Source of the DNA: Bugula neritina
Taxonomy: Eukaryota; Bryozoa; Gymnolaemata; Cheilostomatida; Bugulidae
Reading direction: 5' to 3'
NCBI GenBank assembly: GCA_964035545.1
Contig: OZ037767.1
Location: forward strand, 12,953,301 to 13,017,300
Length of the DNA: 64,000 bases
Made by a program: the position numbers and the translations under genes. This document shows, piece after piece, positions 31,239 through 43,379 of this stretch. Position 1 is the stretch's first letter. Every line of letters begins with the position of its first letter. The notes under the pieces are model-generated. The model worked only from the letters and a program-made list of their open reading frames with translations, was not told the origin of the DNA and did not search any database.

Positions 31239-34133
31239 TCAAGGGTCAGGAACCCATTTGATTTGACTCCAGTGTACTCTCTTTAAGTCGTTGAAGTCTG
31301 TATGGAATAACAAAAATACATAAACACTTCTCTGTACAGATAATTTTAGTATCTAAATGGGAAGTTGTGGTGGTGTGTGTAGCAGACATAATATTTTACT
31401 CACTAAAGAATAACATTTGGAGTGTTATGGTGGTGTATAATGTTAAGAGTTTACAGTTACTAAGTGTATAGATACAGTGATGTCATGCCAGGTGTAGGCT
31501 TAGTTTGAGATCTTGTAAACATCTAACAAACTACATTTCTAGAGACAGTAGGTTGACAAATTAGTATTAAATTTTCTCAATTTTGCGGAGCTGTTTCATT
31601 CTTTCTATGTGTCCCAGTTTGGTATATGACCATAAAAATTGTATGCAGCATTTGAAAGCCCCAATAATACAACTATACAATAATACAACTACTAATTCAC
31701 CATCATTATTCAGTTAGTATTTCTGTTTCTGTATTTCAGAAAGCACTTACTAGCATATGTTTCCTCCCTCCATGCATTTGATTTCCTATAATTCTCAAAG
31801 TCATCAAAATTGTTGTCTTGGGCTTGCGGTGCTCCCAATATTCTCAGCAGCTTAGCAAACTTCCTGTGATTTCTGTAACTTTTGCAGCAGTATAACACTA
31901 TGAGTAGGAATATTAGTATTGCTATAGCTAAGGCTATTGCAACTCCCAGTATTATCTCTACTAGTAAGCCTAGGGCCACACGGCGAGTATTTTCGCATGC
32001 GAAAATTGAAATCACAAGTAGCAAAGGTGTCCACTGTAGCGTCAGTAATGCGTGATAAATAAAGCTTTCATTTTTAAATCGCACTCGCTTTCAATAAAAC
32101 GCAATTTACTAGAATGTAGCACTAAAATAAAGAAGTTGGGCTCGCTGAATAACTATCAGCCAATTAGGTGACGACGACAGAGACGATTCGCACTTGCGTT
32201 GAGAATGCAGAGCGACAAGTGCGAAGGTTTTCTCAACGCGCACAGTGGACACCTTTGCTACTTGTGATTTCAATTTTCGCATGCGAAAATACGCGCCGTG
32301 TGGCCCTAGGCTAAATGTGCTCAGTCAGCTGCTGTTTTTATTTCCCATCAGCTACTGCACTCTTTGCATATACACTCTGTTTTCATAACTGTTATGCAAA
32401 TGGATGCCCAGTTTGCATTAACTCAATGTAACGGCATTAGGGAATCACAAATCCATTGGCATAATGCAATGGTAGAAATGTGGTGACAGTAACAAAAAGG
32501 AGAAAACGGAATCCAAGAGAACATAACTCCCTAAACTTGTGAATTGCATATTTTTCCAACTAATAAATAGTTACATATAGTTCAAGTATTTAGAGCTGAG
32601 TGGATAGACAGTATTAGCTTGTGTGAGTTGCTCACATTAGTAGGTTACTGTCTCTGTATATTCAGAGAGTCACCAGAGTCTGTAAATTGTAAAAACAACA
32701 TCATCTCACCCTTGTGTATTAGTATTCTAGTCTTATTACTGTGTAGGCATTCTTTACTTGATGTGAGATTTTAGAGATAAGACTATTAAGGATGATATCT
32801 TTATATATTCAGATTAGTAACTAGTATAAATATATTACATTGATGTAATCTCTCTCAAGAACTAATTGCTGTGCAAGAGCTAATTTATATTATCATTATA
32901 AGTAGATTATGGAATGAAGTCTAGAAATAACAGATTTAAGAGTCTGAATCTTCTGGTTTAACAGAGGGCTGTAAGCATAGTTTTCTTCATGTGTATTTTT
33001 GTCCACCCCTCTATCTCCTCTGCTGTTATCTACCCTTCTGCTCCCTCTGCTCTTATCCACCCCCCTATATGCTCTCTTACATACTCATAGTCATTCTCTC
33101 ATCTCTTGTTTTCACAAAAAGGTTATGAACTTCAGCAAAGTTTAAATTTACAAGTGAGTATTTTGGCAGCTTGTTAAGATTGATTTAGAAAATTTGTTAC
33201 GATTCCATAAAATTTATCTATATAACATTCCTAATATAGAAATATTTATTGGTATTACAACACTGCCAGACAATAGTCCCATCACATATGTCATTGATCA
33301 GTCAAGTAGCATAAATGAGCCTACTTACTCTCTCTCCCTTCCAGTCCTGGTATGTATTCATTCACATACACAGGAGATGATGTGGTTGTTGTCGGTGTAG
33401 TTGGTCTGATCTTAAGAGTTGTGTCTATTGGTGACAGGAATGTCGGTATTGTTTCTCCAACTGTAAAGTTACATTAGATTGTCATAACCTAGTACTGCAT
33501 ACCTCGATGGAGATCAATATTATTAGAATAACTTGTATGTGGATTTAGAATGCTCTGGCCAATCATAATGTACTGACTACCTCATTTTATGAATAATGAG
33601 AAGACAATTTCTGAAGTCATGCATTTGAACTTTGATATAGCTGTTGGATTTAGATATGTTGTCATTGTGAAGTATGTGAAGCAGTAAGCTCGGGTGTTGT
33701 ACTCAACTCTGCACTATACGTCTATTATAGCTCCTACTATGTGTTGTATTCTTCCATTTCTACAGTTAGTATCGTCCTCTGCTATTCTCCACCACTCTGG
33801 CATTGTTACGTTTGCATCACATGTTTTCTTACCGTTACATTTGTGAAGTATTAAATTGAATAGATGGCGGTACTCCTTTGATAGTCTTGATCGTCTCATG
33901 CACCTATGAGAATATTGTGTAGTTTCTCTTTCCACAAATTAAATGCCAGTTGTTAATTTGTGCCCATGCAGCACTACTTTTACTATTTTATATTTTCTAC
34001 TCAATAGTTTGCTATTCTTTTTGCTAAATTAATTTATGACAATTTGGCTTATACTCTATTTATTGCTATACTCTGCTAGTTCTATTACAATACTATTACT
34101 ATATATAGTGCTATACTTTTTATTATTATATAT

Positions 34134-34166
<33 letters not shown>

Positions 34167-35500
34167 ATAAAAAGTATAATACTATAAGCATTTTGTATAA
34201 TTACTTAAGTATATTAGTAAGTTTTCTGCTAAGTATATTTTTTATGTTTGATATTAAATTTATTTAGTAGTGTAATTTCTTCTAGATACGGTACTATATA
34301 ATACCTACTACTACATTTAGTGTTACACCCACAAATAGAGGCCTCTATATTCATTCTATTAGCCTTCTGTATCATGAACACTAAGACAACTGGAACATTG
34401 CTTTTTAAAAACTACCACAACTCTGCTAATTCAATTTAGTTTTACTAAGATCCCATGCACATTTCTGATGAAAAGTTATTATACTCTACAGATTTATATC
34501 TTGTAAAGTGAAGACCTATTGTTGGGGCTGCTCTACGCACACCCCTAAATCTGTCATTAGTTATCCCCCACTAACTCAACTTATGGAAATAGGAGTTTTG
34601 AACCCTTAGTTAGTCAATCTTGAAAGACTTTTCAAGTTTAACCTTACACCTATTGTTGGGTTTACTTCAAGAAGCAGCACACAAAATTGTATTCATGTGC
34701 CAGCTGCCAAGCATGTTAGTTAATTCCTCTCTTGTGTTGACCTGCAAACTTTAGGGTTGCGCTGGTACTTACTATGAATAGTTCTCTGGCACTGCTCTGC
34801 CAGCTGGCACCTGTTACTTATCTTGGAATATTTTTAATGTAGTTGAAATCAGAAAGGTGAGCAAGGTAATGGACTGTACGTTATACACTGCGCTGCTTGC
34901 ACCGCATTTTTGCTGCCGTAGGTTCTTGCCTTGGCAGCCCACTAAGTTGAACCTTCCGGTCACAATTGTACAACAAATTATAATAGTAATACAATAGAAT
35001 ATGTCAGCAAATACTATATAATGTGGCACCAAATACAATAGAGTGTGTCAGCAAATGCAACAAAATTTGTCAGCAAATACAATTTAGAATATGTCAGAAA
35101 ATACGATAGAATGTGTCAGCAAATACAATAGAATTAACAGCAAATACAATAGAATATTTCATCAAATACAATAAAATGCGGCACCAAATACAATAGAATA
35201 TGTCAGCTATTGACTTTTCAAAATAAAATAAATTTTATCTCATATCTAATAATTTTATGCAATCTCAACACTCAAGTAGAAATATATGCTCACAGCAAGT
35301 CTCTCAATATAATTCCGTAGTTGGACTGCGAGCTCACACAGGTTGTCAAAACACAGGATGCTGCTTTCTTGAGTTTCATTCTATACAATAACTCTAAGGC
35401 TAAGTTTATATGAAGTGCTACAATACTTACACGACTCTGTAGAGTCAATGGACTGGGTGATGAATAATCCGGCAGCGGTCAGCATAATTTTACTCGCCAT
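31239..35500 (-). CDS. Gene E: single-pass membrane protein with Cys-rich lectin-like exon and Thr/Pro stalk (partial model)
   Basis: Minus-strand exons: signal peptide 35500-35431 (MASKIMLTAAGLFITQS, donor T|GTAAGT, phase 1); a Cys-rich exon starting at 33903 after CTCATAG (KCNGKKTCDANVT, EDDTNCRNGRIQHIVGAIID); stalk exon 33460-33329 (TTLKIRPTTPTTTTSSP); TM and tail exon 31969-31751 (LLVEIILGVAIALAIAILIF, then CCKSYRNHRKFAKLL); last exon 31297-31239 (LKRVHWSQIKWVPDP, stop). The last three exons phase perfectly. The Cys-rich exon resembles the C-terminal half of SUEL/galactose-binding lectin domains (CNGKxxC...C...V), which is inference. Its 3' end is ambiguous: GAC|GTATAG fits the domain but not the next phase; an internal G|GTAAGA after KCN fits the phase but cuts the domain; read through, a TAG follows IIDV. 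At least one exon after the signal peptide is unresolved. The TM exon acceptor lies in a MITE end. Confidence 0.55.
31969..32310. mobile_element. MITE with ~69-bp terminal inverted repeats
   Basis: The left end CCTAGGGCCACACGGCGAGT and the reverse complement of the right end, CCTAGGGCCACACGGCGCGT, agree through TTTTCGCATGCGAAAATTG and on to GGTGTCCACTG with about one mismatch. There is no ORF inside. It sits in the intron immediately upstream (in gene sense) of the TM exon of gene E. Family not assigned; target duplication unclear. Confidence 0.85.
34112..34178. repeat. TA-cored inverted repeat
   Basis: TATACTTTTTATTAT and ATAATAAAAAGTATA flank a (TA)n core. A TA-targeting palindrome or simple hairpin is possible. 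Confidence 0.6.
34985..35210. repeat. ~24-bp minisatellite in intron of gene E
   Basis: About nine imperfect copies of AATACAATAGAATATGTCAG plus CAA, some shortened or with GTGGCACCA instead of GTCAGCA. Confidence 0.8.
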
Positions 35501-35643
35501 GATCTGTGACACAACTATTTGGTGTTATACGTGCATACAGTTTATTATATAATCTAAGTCTGGCTAATTTAAATCAGGTTGGAAATGTAAATTAAGTAAA
35601 TTAGTTGTACAAGTGAACCACACCCTAATCTTAGATATTTCAG

Positions 35644-35689
35644 TCACGAACTGGAGTGTGTCTTTATATAGACACACTCCAGTTCGTGA
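35644..35689. repeat. Perfect 20-bp inverted repeat (hairpin), 6-base loop
   Basis: The left arm 35,644-35,663 begins TCACGAACTGGAG. The right arm 35,670-35,689 is its exact reverse complement. The loop is TTATAT. It lies about 145 bp upstream of the gene E start codon. Confidence 0.9.
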
Positions 35690-35696
35690 TTGGTTG

Positions 35697-35772
35697 TTGG
35701 TTATTGGAATGCTATGTGCAGGTAATTTAGTGTATACACTAAATTACCTGCACATAGCATTCCAATAACCAA
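35697..35772. repeat. Perfect 76-bp palindrome without spacer
   Basis: 38-base arms meet at TGTA|TACA (35,731-35,738). The outer ends are TTGGTTATTGG and CCAATAACCAA. There is no mismatch. It is next to the 46-bp hairpin, 7 bases away. Confidence 0.95.
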
Positions 35773-36374
35773 TTTATCCTTAAGCAGTGAGTTCATAAAT
35801 TTTTGTCGCCAAGGAAATGTCACCTTTTTCTATGACATACACTATTATGTTTCAGTATTGTAAGGCTAGTGTGTGTATAGGCCTTACCTGTTTCCTGCAG
35901 TTCAAGATTTGCAGTTGTGATAAATCCAATTGGTTCCATAGCCACGTAATTCATAGTTTTTTTTTAGTAATTTACATAAAAGTCAATAATCAGGGTAAAT
36001 GTGGAGTTTATTTGATTTTATAAAGACCATGATAATAAATATTATGATGTTCTATACACTTAAATAATGTAACATAAACTTTAGAGCATATCATCTGTAA
36101 CTGTAATTATGGTTATGTAATGTTATATTTATATCTTAACTCATATTCAAGTTTTCATTCACCGGCTTTCCATGAATTGATCTCAGATAGATCTTGGCGA
36201 GATCTACCATGGAAAAATGTCAAAGATCGATCTCAGTCGATCTGAGCTGGTCGGTCTGTAGAGCTCGAACTCAGAACGATCTCAAGGCAATAGGACCATG
36301 GAAAGACGAAAGATCGATCCGAGAAGTAGAAAAATGACTGTGTTGTATCTGGATTTAGAAGTATCATAAGTATG

Positions 36375-36948
36375 TGTAGTTGTCATCTCTTATTGTTGCA
36401 TGTGTATGGGGTGCACAACTCTAAGTTTGACATTATTATTGCATATAGCGTGGGTGTGGCTTGTGTGAGTGTTGTAGCTATATAACCTAGTGCAAATGGG
36501 AGAATTGAGGAACTTTAGACTGATTGAGAAACGATTGAGGATATTGTATAGAATGTATGCGACCCAATTAGAATATGTTAGAGTACGTTAGTGAGTGCTA
36601 GCCCAGGATCACAGACTTAGGAGCACCACCAGCCAACTACTTTAACCCCGAGTCTCAACCTCACCCCTACCAGACGGACCGGAGCTGGAGTTACCTCGCA
36701 GCCAAGCCATTAGCCCGTAACTACACACCGACCCCGAGCTCACCCCAAGGGTACAATATATATATTTACGAAAATCAGTAAAACCCATCATAACACTATA
36801 ACTAATTACTAGTAGTCCCTCATTGGCTATTACGGTGGTACCATCGCTATAGTTGATTTGCAGCAAGCATATGCATCGTGTCCTCATGCATAGAGAGAGA
36901 AAGAATGAGGAGTTGTCTTTTCGATAATATTAACACAAAATCTCTACA
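36375..36948 (-). mobile_element. LTR (Gypsy-like, related to the one at 11,632)
   Basis: Plus-strand ends are TGTAGTTGTC and ATCTCTACA (TG..CA). Just outside is ACACCTATCAAAAGGC (36,954-36,969), the same internal motif that borders the 3' LTR at 12,049. Its segment 36,840-36,948 matches 38,906-39,010 in inverse orientation (GACAACTCCTCATT, AGTTGATnTGC). Orientation is inferred from the shared internal motif. Confidence 0.5.
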
Positions 36949-37010
36949 TCCTTCACACCTATCAAAAGGCATACTCATAAAAAGAACCAAAATAATATAA
37001 AAGAAACAAC

Positions 37011-37110
<100 letters not shown>

Positions 37111-37231
37111 ATTGTACAGTGAGATTTTTTAAAAAACAGCGGATAAAAAAGTGCGCAAATTATTATGTGCATAATAATGAGCAATTATATTATTGAGGAA
37201 AAGAGCAATTTAATTATATAGATGTTGTTTT

Positions 37232-37280
37232 ATTGCACTACTAATAGTTTCATGCCTCTTCGGCACTCCTCAGGCACAAT
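37232..37280 (-). ncRNA. Hammerhead ribozyme, type I, Penelope-like
   Basis: Read on the minus strand all core elements are present: stem I strand ATTGTGC (37,280-37,274), CTGAGGA (37,273-37,267, the CUGANGA box), stem II GTGCC-loop-GGCAT, the GAAA box (37,251-37,248), a very short stem III (A-U and C-G pairs around TATTA), the cleavage site after GTA (37,239), and the second stem I strand GTGCAAT (37,238-37,232), which pairs over 7 positions including two G-U. Minimal hammerheads with tiny stem III are known from the flanking repeats of Penelope-like elements. The matching endonuclease lies 1.1 kb upstream on the same strand. Confidence 0.8.
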
Positions 37281-37536
37281 ATTGACGAATTTAAATTTTT
37301 ACATTAGGAAAATCAAAATGCTAAACACAAGGTAAAACGTAACGAAGACATAGCAGTGGCTGTATTGCTATATAGGTTTGTAGGTGTAAATTAATATATA
37401 AATAAAAACCATAATGTAATGTAAAAACACAATTTATAGCAGATGCATGAAGTTTTTGTTGGGTGACTATTCTCGATGGGTATTTGTATATTATTTACTA
37501 TAGTACTTAAAATATAAATAGGCTACAGAGTTTCCT

Positions 37537-37541
<5 letters not shown>

Positions 37542-37622
<81 letters not shown>
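37542..37622. repeat. (TA)n microsatellite
   Basis: Pure TA run preceded by TTTCCTCAATAATA, the same motif (inverted, TTATTGAGGAAA) found beside the ribozyme at 37,190. Confidence 0.9.
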
Positions 37623-37626
<4 letters not shown>

Positions 37627-37741
37627 AATCTGTGGACAGCAGCTGTTTTACTAAAGTTTTACTAAAGCATATTTAAAAGGTGTGTAAACTCAAGCCAGAG
37701 TGCTCAAGTGACTCTAGGGGTCACCTAGGAGTCACGAGCAT

Positions 37742-38175
<434 letters not shown>

Positions 38176-38399
38176 GTTTCTATATATAAATAAAAAATGA
38201 ATCAAAAGAACTCAATAATTTAAAAAAATAGAGTATTTATATTTTGTACTGATACAATTCTGGATATAAAAATAAACTTATATATTCATTTTATCGACTA
38301 CAATATTGTTTCATGTGGTGTAAGCTACTATTGTCAGGTCGTTGTGTGTACGGTTGAGTGATTTTGTTCTGAAATTAACATTGTTTGTGTATTGCTACG

Positions 38400-38822
38400 C
38401 TTGAATGTCCTAATTAGCGCCTGTTGAATGCCAAGTAAAAATCTGCATTTATGTTTGCACGTGCTGGAAAGCTCTTTGCGTTTGTTGAGAGAGGATAGTT
38501 CCGGTTGTTTCAAAATTACATGCTTCTCATAGCTGCGTAAGTTACATCTGTTGGTTAGGTTAAAGTATGAGTTACAAATTTTTAAAATATTCCATTATAG
38601 GCTGAATTTCGTGTTGTTGTTTTTTAAATTCCAGATGTGTCTGCTGAGTTGTGTGTTGTTGGCTTTTTCCGCATGTAGGAAAGAGGCTTTATGGTTATTG
38701 AATCTAGTTTTGAAGGTAGTTAAACAGAGTCCCTTGTATGAATGGCTAGAATTATTGTCATGTCTTGTCACAGGTGCTTGGTATATTACGTCTTTGTGTA
38801 AGCATTTACCATTTAATGGACA
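38400..38822 (-). pseudogene. Penelope-like element GIY-YIG endonuclease domain
   Basis: The minus frame reads CPLNGKCLHKDVIYQAPVT, then SYKGLCLTTFKTRFNNHKAS, LSRHIWNLKNNNTKFSL, a TAA stop at 38,597-38,595, then WNILKI, RCNLRSYEKHVILKQPEL and SLNKRKEL. These are the ordered blocks of the Penelope-like GIY-YIG domain: the IYQA and Y(I/K)GL strands, the catalytic Arg in FKTRFNNH and the Glu in YEKHVI. It is interrupted by one stop and lacks the RT on this strand upstream. It lies 5' of the minus-strand hammerhead at 37,232, as expected if that is in the element's downstream repeat. Confidence 0.8.
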
Positions 38823-38905
38823 GTGGGGAGGATATTAAAGGATATTGAAAATGATGACAAAACTACTAGTGAAAGCTGACAAAACTACTAATTTCTACAA
38901 ACTAT

Positions 38906-39150
38906 TGTAGAGATTTGGTATTAATTATTTTTATCGATAGGACAACTCCTCATTGCTTATTCCCTATATGCATCATGGCACGATGTCTACAATTGCAGCA
39001 GATCAACTATCGTGATAGCTGACAACCGTAATGCTTAGCGTCTGTCCTACACTCGGCTGGACAGTAATTACTAGCTACTAATGTACGCTGTCAACTAAGG
39101 CAAGACTAGTTAATTAAAGATAATAGCTAGCATGCGTGAATAGCCAATCA
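38906..39150 (+). mobile_element. Partial solo LTR, plus orientation
   Basis: It starts TGTAGAGATTTGGTATTAAT, matching the minus-strand start of the LTR at 36,948. Its later block AATGCTTAGCGTCTGTCCTA matches 9,597-9,615. The 3' border is unclear. Confidence 0.5.
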
Positions 39151-39867
39151 GCTTAGTAGGAGGTGCGAATAACTCGTGCTAGTAGTTTTGATGCCAACTT
39201 CCATTGCAAACTATTTTTTATAAGCTATGAGGTAAACTTTTACCAAGCTTATCATAAATACAGTATAGTAGACCCAAAATGTTTGCTTGGCTTTAATATG
39301 TTTTACTTTAGTTTTTCAGTTAACAGTCAACATATGAAGGGCCCCCTTATATAAGCTGACTGACTGTAGCTAGAATAGAATATCAGTCACTATGGCCATT
39401 GAACTGGATATTTTGAGTTCATTGCCTATAGCTGTCATTTTCATATAAACTGTGAAATAAAAATACTAACTAAATCACCCCTGCACAACACTTCATGCTT
39501 CAGTGAGCACTTAGAGATGAGGAGATACTAATGCATAGATTACTAATTACAGGCTTGCTAGCCGACAGGCTAGTGAATAGCTTGCTGCGTACTTAGTTTA
39601 TGGAGCAGCCACAATGGAATGTTGATAAATGATGCAGCCCTTAGTTGAGGCAGCATCATAGCGTAATCTTAGGCTAAAAAATTGCAAGTAGGCCACACGC
39701 ACGCCACCCACAGCTAGCAATAATATAGCAAGATTGTGAGTAAAATTTATGATATTCTCAGTGATATACTAATTTTCGGACTGACTAATGCACCTTCTGA
39801 ATAATGCACCTTCGGACCAATGCACCTTCGGAATAATGGACCTTCGGGGCAATGGGCCTTCTGAATA
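39151..39867. other. Non-coding, repeat-derived
   Basis: A short tandem run, AATGCACCTTCGGA, is repeated about four times with variation at 39,788-39,870. Nothing else was recognised. Confidence 0.5.
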
Positions 39868-40560
39868 TTGACTAGTCACCATTTTGATGCCACTATGGGA
39901 AGCTATGACAGTACCGAAACCTGCCAACTAATTGAAATATACCTGCTTAATCTATCAACTACTGAAATGAATCTAGAATGCAATTTAGGCCTATATTATA
40001 AAGATGATGGACTCATAATTTGTGAAGGAACACCTAGACATATAGAACAAAACAAGAAACAAATTTGCAACTTTTTTAGAAAATTCAATCTCTCAATTAC
40101 AATAGAAGCCAATAAGAAAGTTGTAAACTTCTTAGACGTAACATTCAATCTAACTAACCAATCCTACAAACCCTATACAAAACCAGGAAACACTATCCTC
40201 TATGTACACAAGCAAAGCGACCATCCACCTGCAGTATTGAAAAACCTACCAGAAAATATAAACAAAAGACTCAGCTCACTATCCTCCAATGAGGAGGAGT
40301 TTAACACCACCATACAACCATACCAAGAAGCACTATCAAACAGTGGATATGACTATAAATTAAAATATAACCGGACACCTAAATCTAACAACAATGATAA
40401 AAATAGAAATAGAAACATATTGTGGTACAACCCACCTTTTAGTTCAACAGTAAAAACCAAAATAGGTATGAAAAATTTCTTCAAATCGTCGACAAATGCT
40501 TTCCACCATCCAACAAACTAAGTAAGATTTTTAATAGGAAAACCATAAAAATTAGTTATT
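39868..40560 (+). pseudogene. Penelope-like reverse transcriptase fragment (C-terminal half)
   Basis: The open frame holds ATMGSYDSTETCQLIEIY, then the RT active-site motif LGLYYKDDGLIICEG (YxDD), KKVVNFLDVTFNLTN, KPYTKPGNTILYVHKQSDHP, the thumb-like VLKNLPENINKRLSSLSSNE, YQEALSNSGYDYKLKY and NILWYNPPFS. In the next frame (40,519-40,560) KIFNRKTIKISYSFMPK follows. This block order (YRDDGL, FLDVT, KPxNxxLY, HPPxxxKxxP) is that of Penelope-like RTs with an attached GIY-YIG domain. The N-terminal RT half and the endonuclease are absent here. It is on the opposite strand to the endonuclease at 38,400, so they are separate fragments. Confidence 0.75.
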
Positions 40561-41264
40561 CATTCATGCCCAAAATTTTGTTTTGTTGAATCAGCAAATG
40601 CAAATTCAGAACATCCATGTTGGGCTGTCATACAACATTGAAAGATACAGATTAGTAAAACATGACTCTCCATGCAATTCGCAAAAAAAAATAATATGGA
40701 TTAAACACTGTCTATGAATTCATACTGCTTAAATATACTTCTATATGTAATCTATCACTCTATTATATTTTCAGCAATTTTAATTTAGTGCAACCTAAGT
40801 GAATAAGCCCATGTAGAATAGTTACACAATTGATGCTTTGTAGGCCTCCAACAAAAACAAACTAATCCTTTTGTTGGTTTATTCATAGATGCTATATAGA
40901 TGCATGCCTCTCTCTCTTCACACCAGTTTATAACACTAGCTTTCCTTCCACATGCAAGTAGTCAGCTTTACATTATTATTTCTGTAATAGATACATTGTA
41001 GCTAGTAAAATAACTTCTATAGAGATGTTGATATCTAAATAATAATGGAACGTTAGTTCAAATCAACCAATTTTTTTCTAAGTATATTAGAAAATAATGT
41101 AACAATCTAAGTTTTAAGAATTTCTTGGGTCAAGTCTAACTTTGAATAAAATGGTATTTGGCTTTTCTAAGTACAAACCACCAAATTAGGTGCAAAAAGA
41201 AAAGTTAGTTCAAAATTCATGAACAGCTGTTATTTGAGAGATTTTCATCTACTGAGTTCAAATA
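40561..41264. other. Non-coding spacer edge
   Basis: AT-rich sequence with no exon. A stretch at 40,845-40,900 (AACAAAAACAAACTAATCCTTTTGTTGG) resembles arm sequence at 25,265 and 43,895 and may be another copy of the LINE relic. Confidence 0.35.
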
Positions 41265-41974
41265 TGTCTAAGCATTAATAGGAGCCCAAATACAGTTTCT
41301 TAAACTATAATTATATACAAGGTGCACCTTGGCTATCAAGCAACTAACTTGGCTACGAGGGTGGGGACTTTAAGGCCCTCCACTGAATGTTACAGCGTAA
41401 ATTTATATGTTTGCTGTAACGTAATTGTACAACTCTATTCAAAGCAATATTCTTATTATTTGAACGGGATATTTGCTATAGTATTATCTACAGGGATATA
41501 TCGTAAGTTAATATTAGTTACCTTAAATGTTCTTGATGGTTCTTTTAGTGACTCCTCTGGCTCAGAGCTTCTTCTGGTGTTCCCTCGTTTCTTCAGCAAC
41601 TGGTCTTCAGGGGTTGATCTTCAGGAGGCAGTTTTCAAGAGTGCCACAGTATAAGAAAGGCCCACTATTTATGTTAACTGGGCACTCCCTGTAGCTAATA
41701 TTAAACTGCCAGGTTGTTCAGCAGAACTTTTAATAGAAATTATTTCTGACATTAATCCTTAATGTCCATTAATATGCAAGTAGTGAAATTTCAGCAGTTG
41801 TGAATGTGCCTATTGATATAGCTGCCTGCCAATGTGCCAATATCACTTGTTAGCTAATGATACCAAACTACTGCAGGTTACTAAAGTTAGTGTTACTGTT
41901 ACTGTGCTGTTGGTAATTAAATTAGTAAACTAGCAATAACCACTACAACATAGAGAGAATTTCATGAAAATAAA

Positions 41975-42188
41975 CTAAGCAAGTTTATAGTAGCTATCCC
42001 TCTGGGAACCTTGATGGAAAGTTTTTTTTTTCAAGTGGGCTAATGACTTAATCATATGTGGCGCAGCAGGAGTAATTATGACTGGGTGCTCTTCCTAACA
42101 TCACCAATGGCCTTTACTTAGGGTCGTAACCTATGACTTTATGTTTATTAAGTCAGCACTCTAACCTCTAGACCACAGCTGCTCCCAA
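41975..42188 (-). mobile_element. tRNA-derived SINE, family 1 (arm 2 copy)
   Basis: It is the inverse of the copy at 27,395-27,605, with the same CATCACCAATGGCCTTTACT and CTCTAACCTCTAGACCACAG blocks. It has a longer T-run at 42,022-42,031. Confidence 0.65.
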
Positions 42189-43379
42189 AGCATCTGATGA
42201 AAATAGTTTAAGTATAATGTGCAGGTATAATGTACCTAATGTTCACTTTTGTTTCATATAATGGGGAGGCCTATAAACATTCCTTTGAAAAGAAAACTGT
42301 TTTAAAAATTGTTTATTACCTTTAAGAATATACAATGCTTATGGAAACCGGCACATGACCTGACCTAATAACAATAATGCTATATCACATACGTACTCAT
42401 ATTATGACATTATCAAAATGGTAATGAACCCAACAATTAGCAGTTTTATCATACATGAAAACAATAGTCACACATTCTTATAATGCTAACCATAATTGAA
42501 AGCTCAAAAAACAACATTAGCTTTCAATTTCAAAGCTAATGGACATTACATTCAATAAAACTTATAAAAACATGGGGGCTTAGATGTAAAACGTTTAGTC
42601 TCAAATGACCATTGTTTTAATTATCCAGCTGTGTAGCATTAAACACAATAGCATGTATGGGCTATTAGGTTAATAATTTAGATAAATTGTAGCAATTATT
42701 TAGCTGTACTCAATGCTTATACTTATACTACCAAGTTTATGCTGTGCTGCATTAGCAATAAAAATTATCCCAATGCAACATCTGACTGTTACTTGACTTT
42801 ATCCCCTCATCCTACTAGTGGTAGCTTGAGACTTAGAGTTATTTTGTAGACCATCACATGACTTTAAACTCATCCCACATCACCTCACATTATCTTATAC
42901 TCACAATTCCTGTGAAGATCTTGTATATATTTTTTCAAGTCACTTGTGAAAGTTTCTCTTATACACACTTTATCACAAGCAGAGACGTAGATGTTTGCAT
43001 AGTATAATTTAAAGTGTTTTCTTTGGTTTCGTCCCAGATACGTGATATTGTTTCATTTTGGTACAACATATATAATATATAGTAAAATACCCATATATAC
43101 CTATATAGCTGTTGTATTGATTGCTAAACATGAAGTAATAAATAATACGATGTACACCCTTGTTCTAAGTTGCAGTTGTAATATAGCAGTATGTGATATA
43201 TCATGAAATGTATTTATGTATTGTATTCTGTAAATATATTACTTAATAAAAATATTTAATATCTTTATCTTATAATATGTTGTGTCTATCTTTTATTCTA
43301 AAACTTACTGTCTAGTATTGAACAAACAATTGATCCAAGTTAAGATGCATGTCTATGTTGGTTAGTATATTTGTTGATC

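Larger units (their letters stand above)
35501..36374. other. Upstream region of gene E
   Basis: Apart from the two palindromes it holds a GATC-rich block at 36,165-36,320 bounded by CTTTCCATG and CATGGAAAG, which may be a small MITE. No TATA-type promoter could be assigned. Confidence 0.4.

Noticed and set aside
34814-35380. Extra exons of gene E (e.g. a Cys-containing frame near 34,870-34,960 and an AATGAAAC-starting frame near 35,370)
   Set aside because: Neither could be joined to the signal-peptide exon in phase without a stop, so they were left out of the model.
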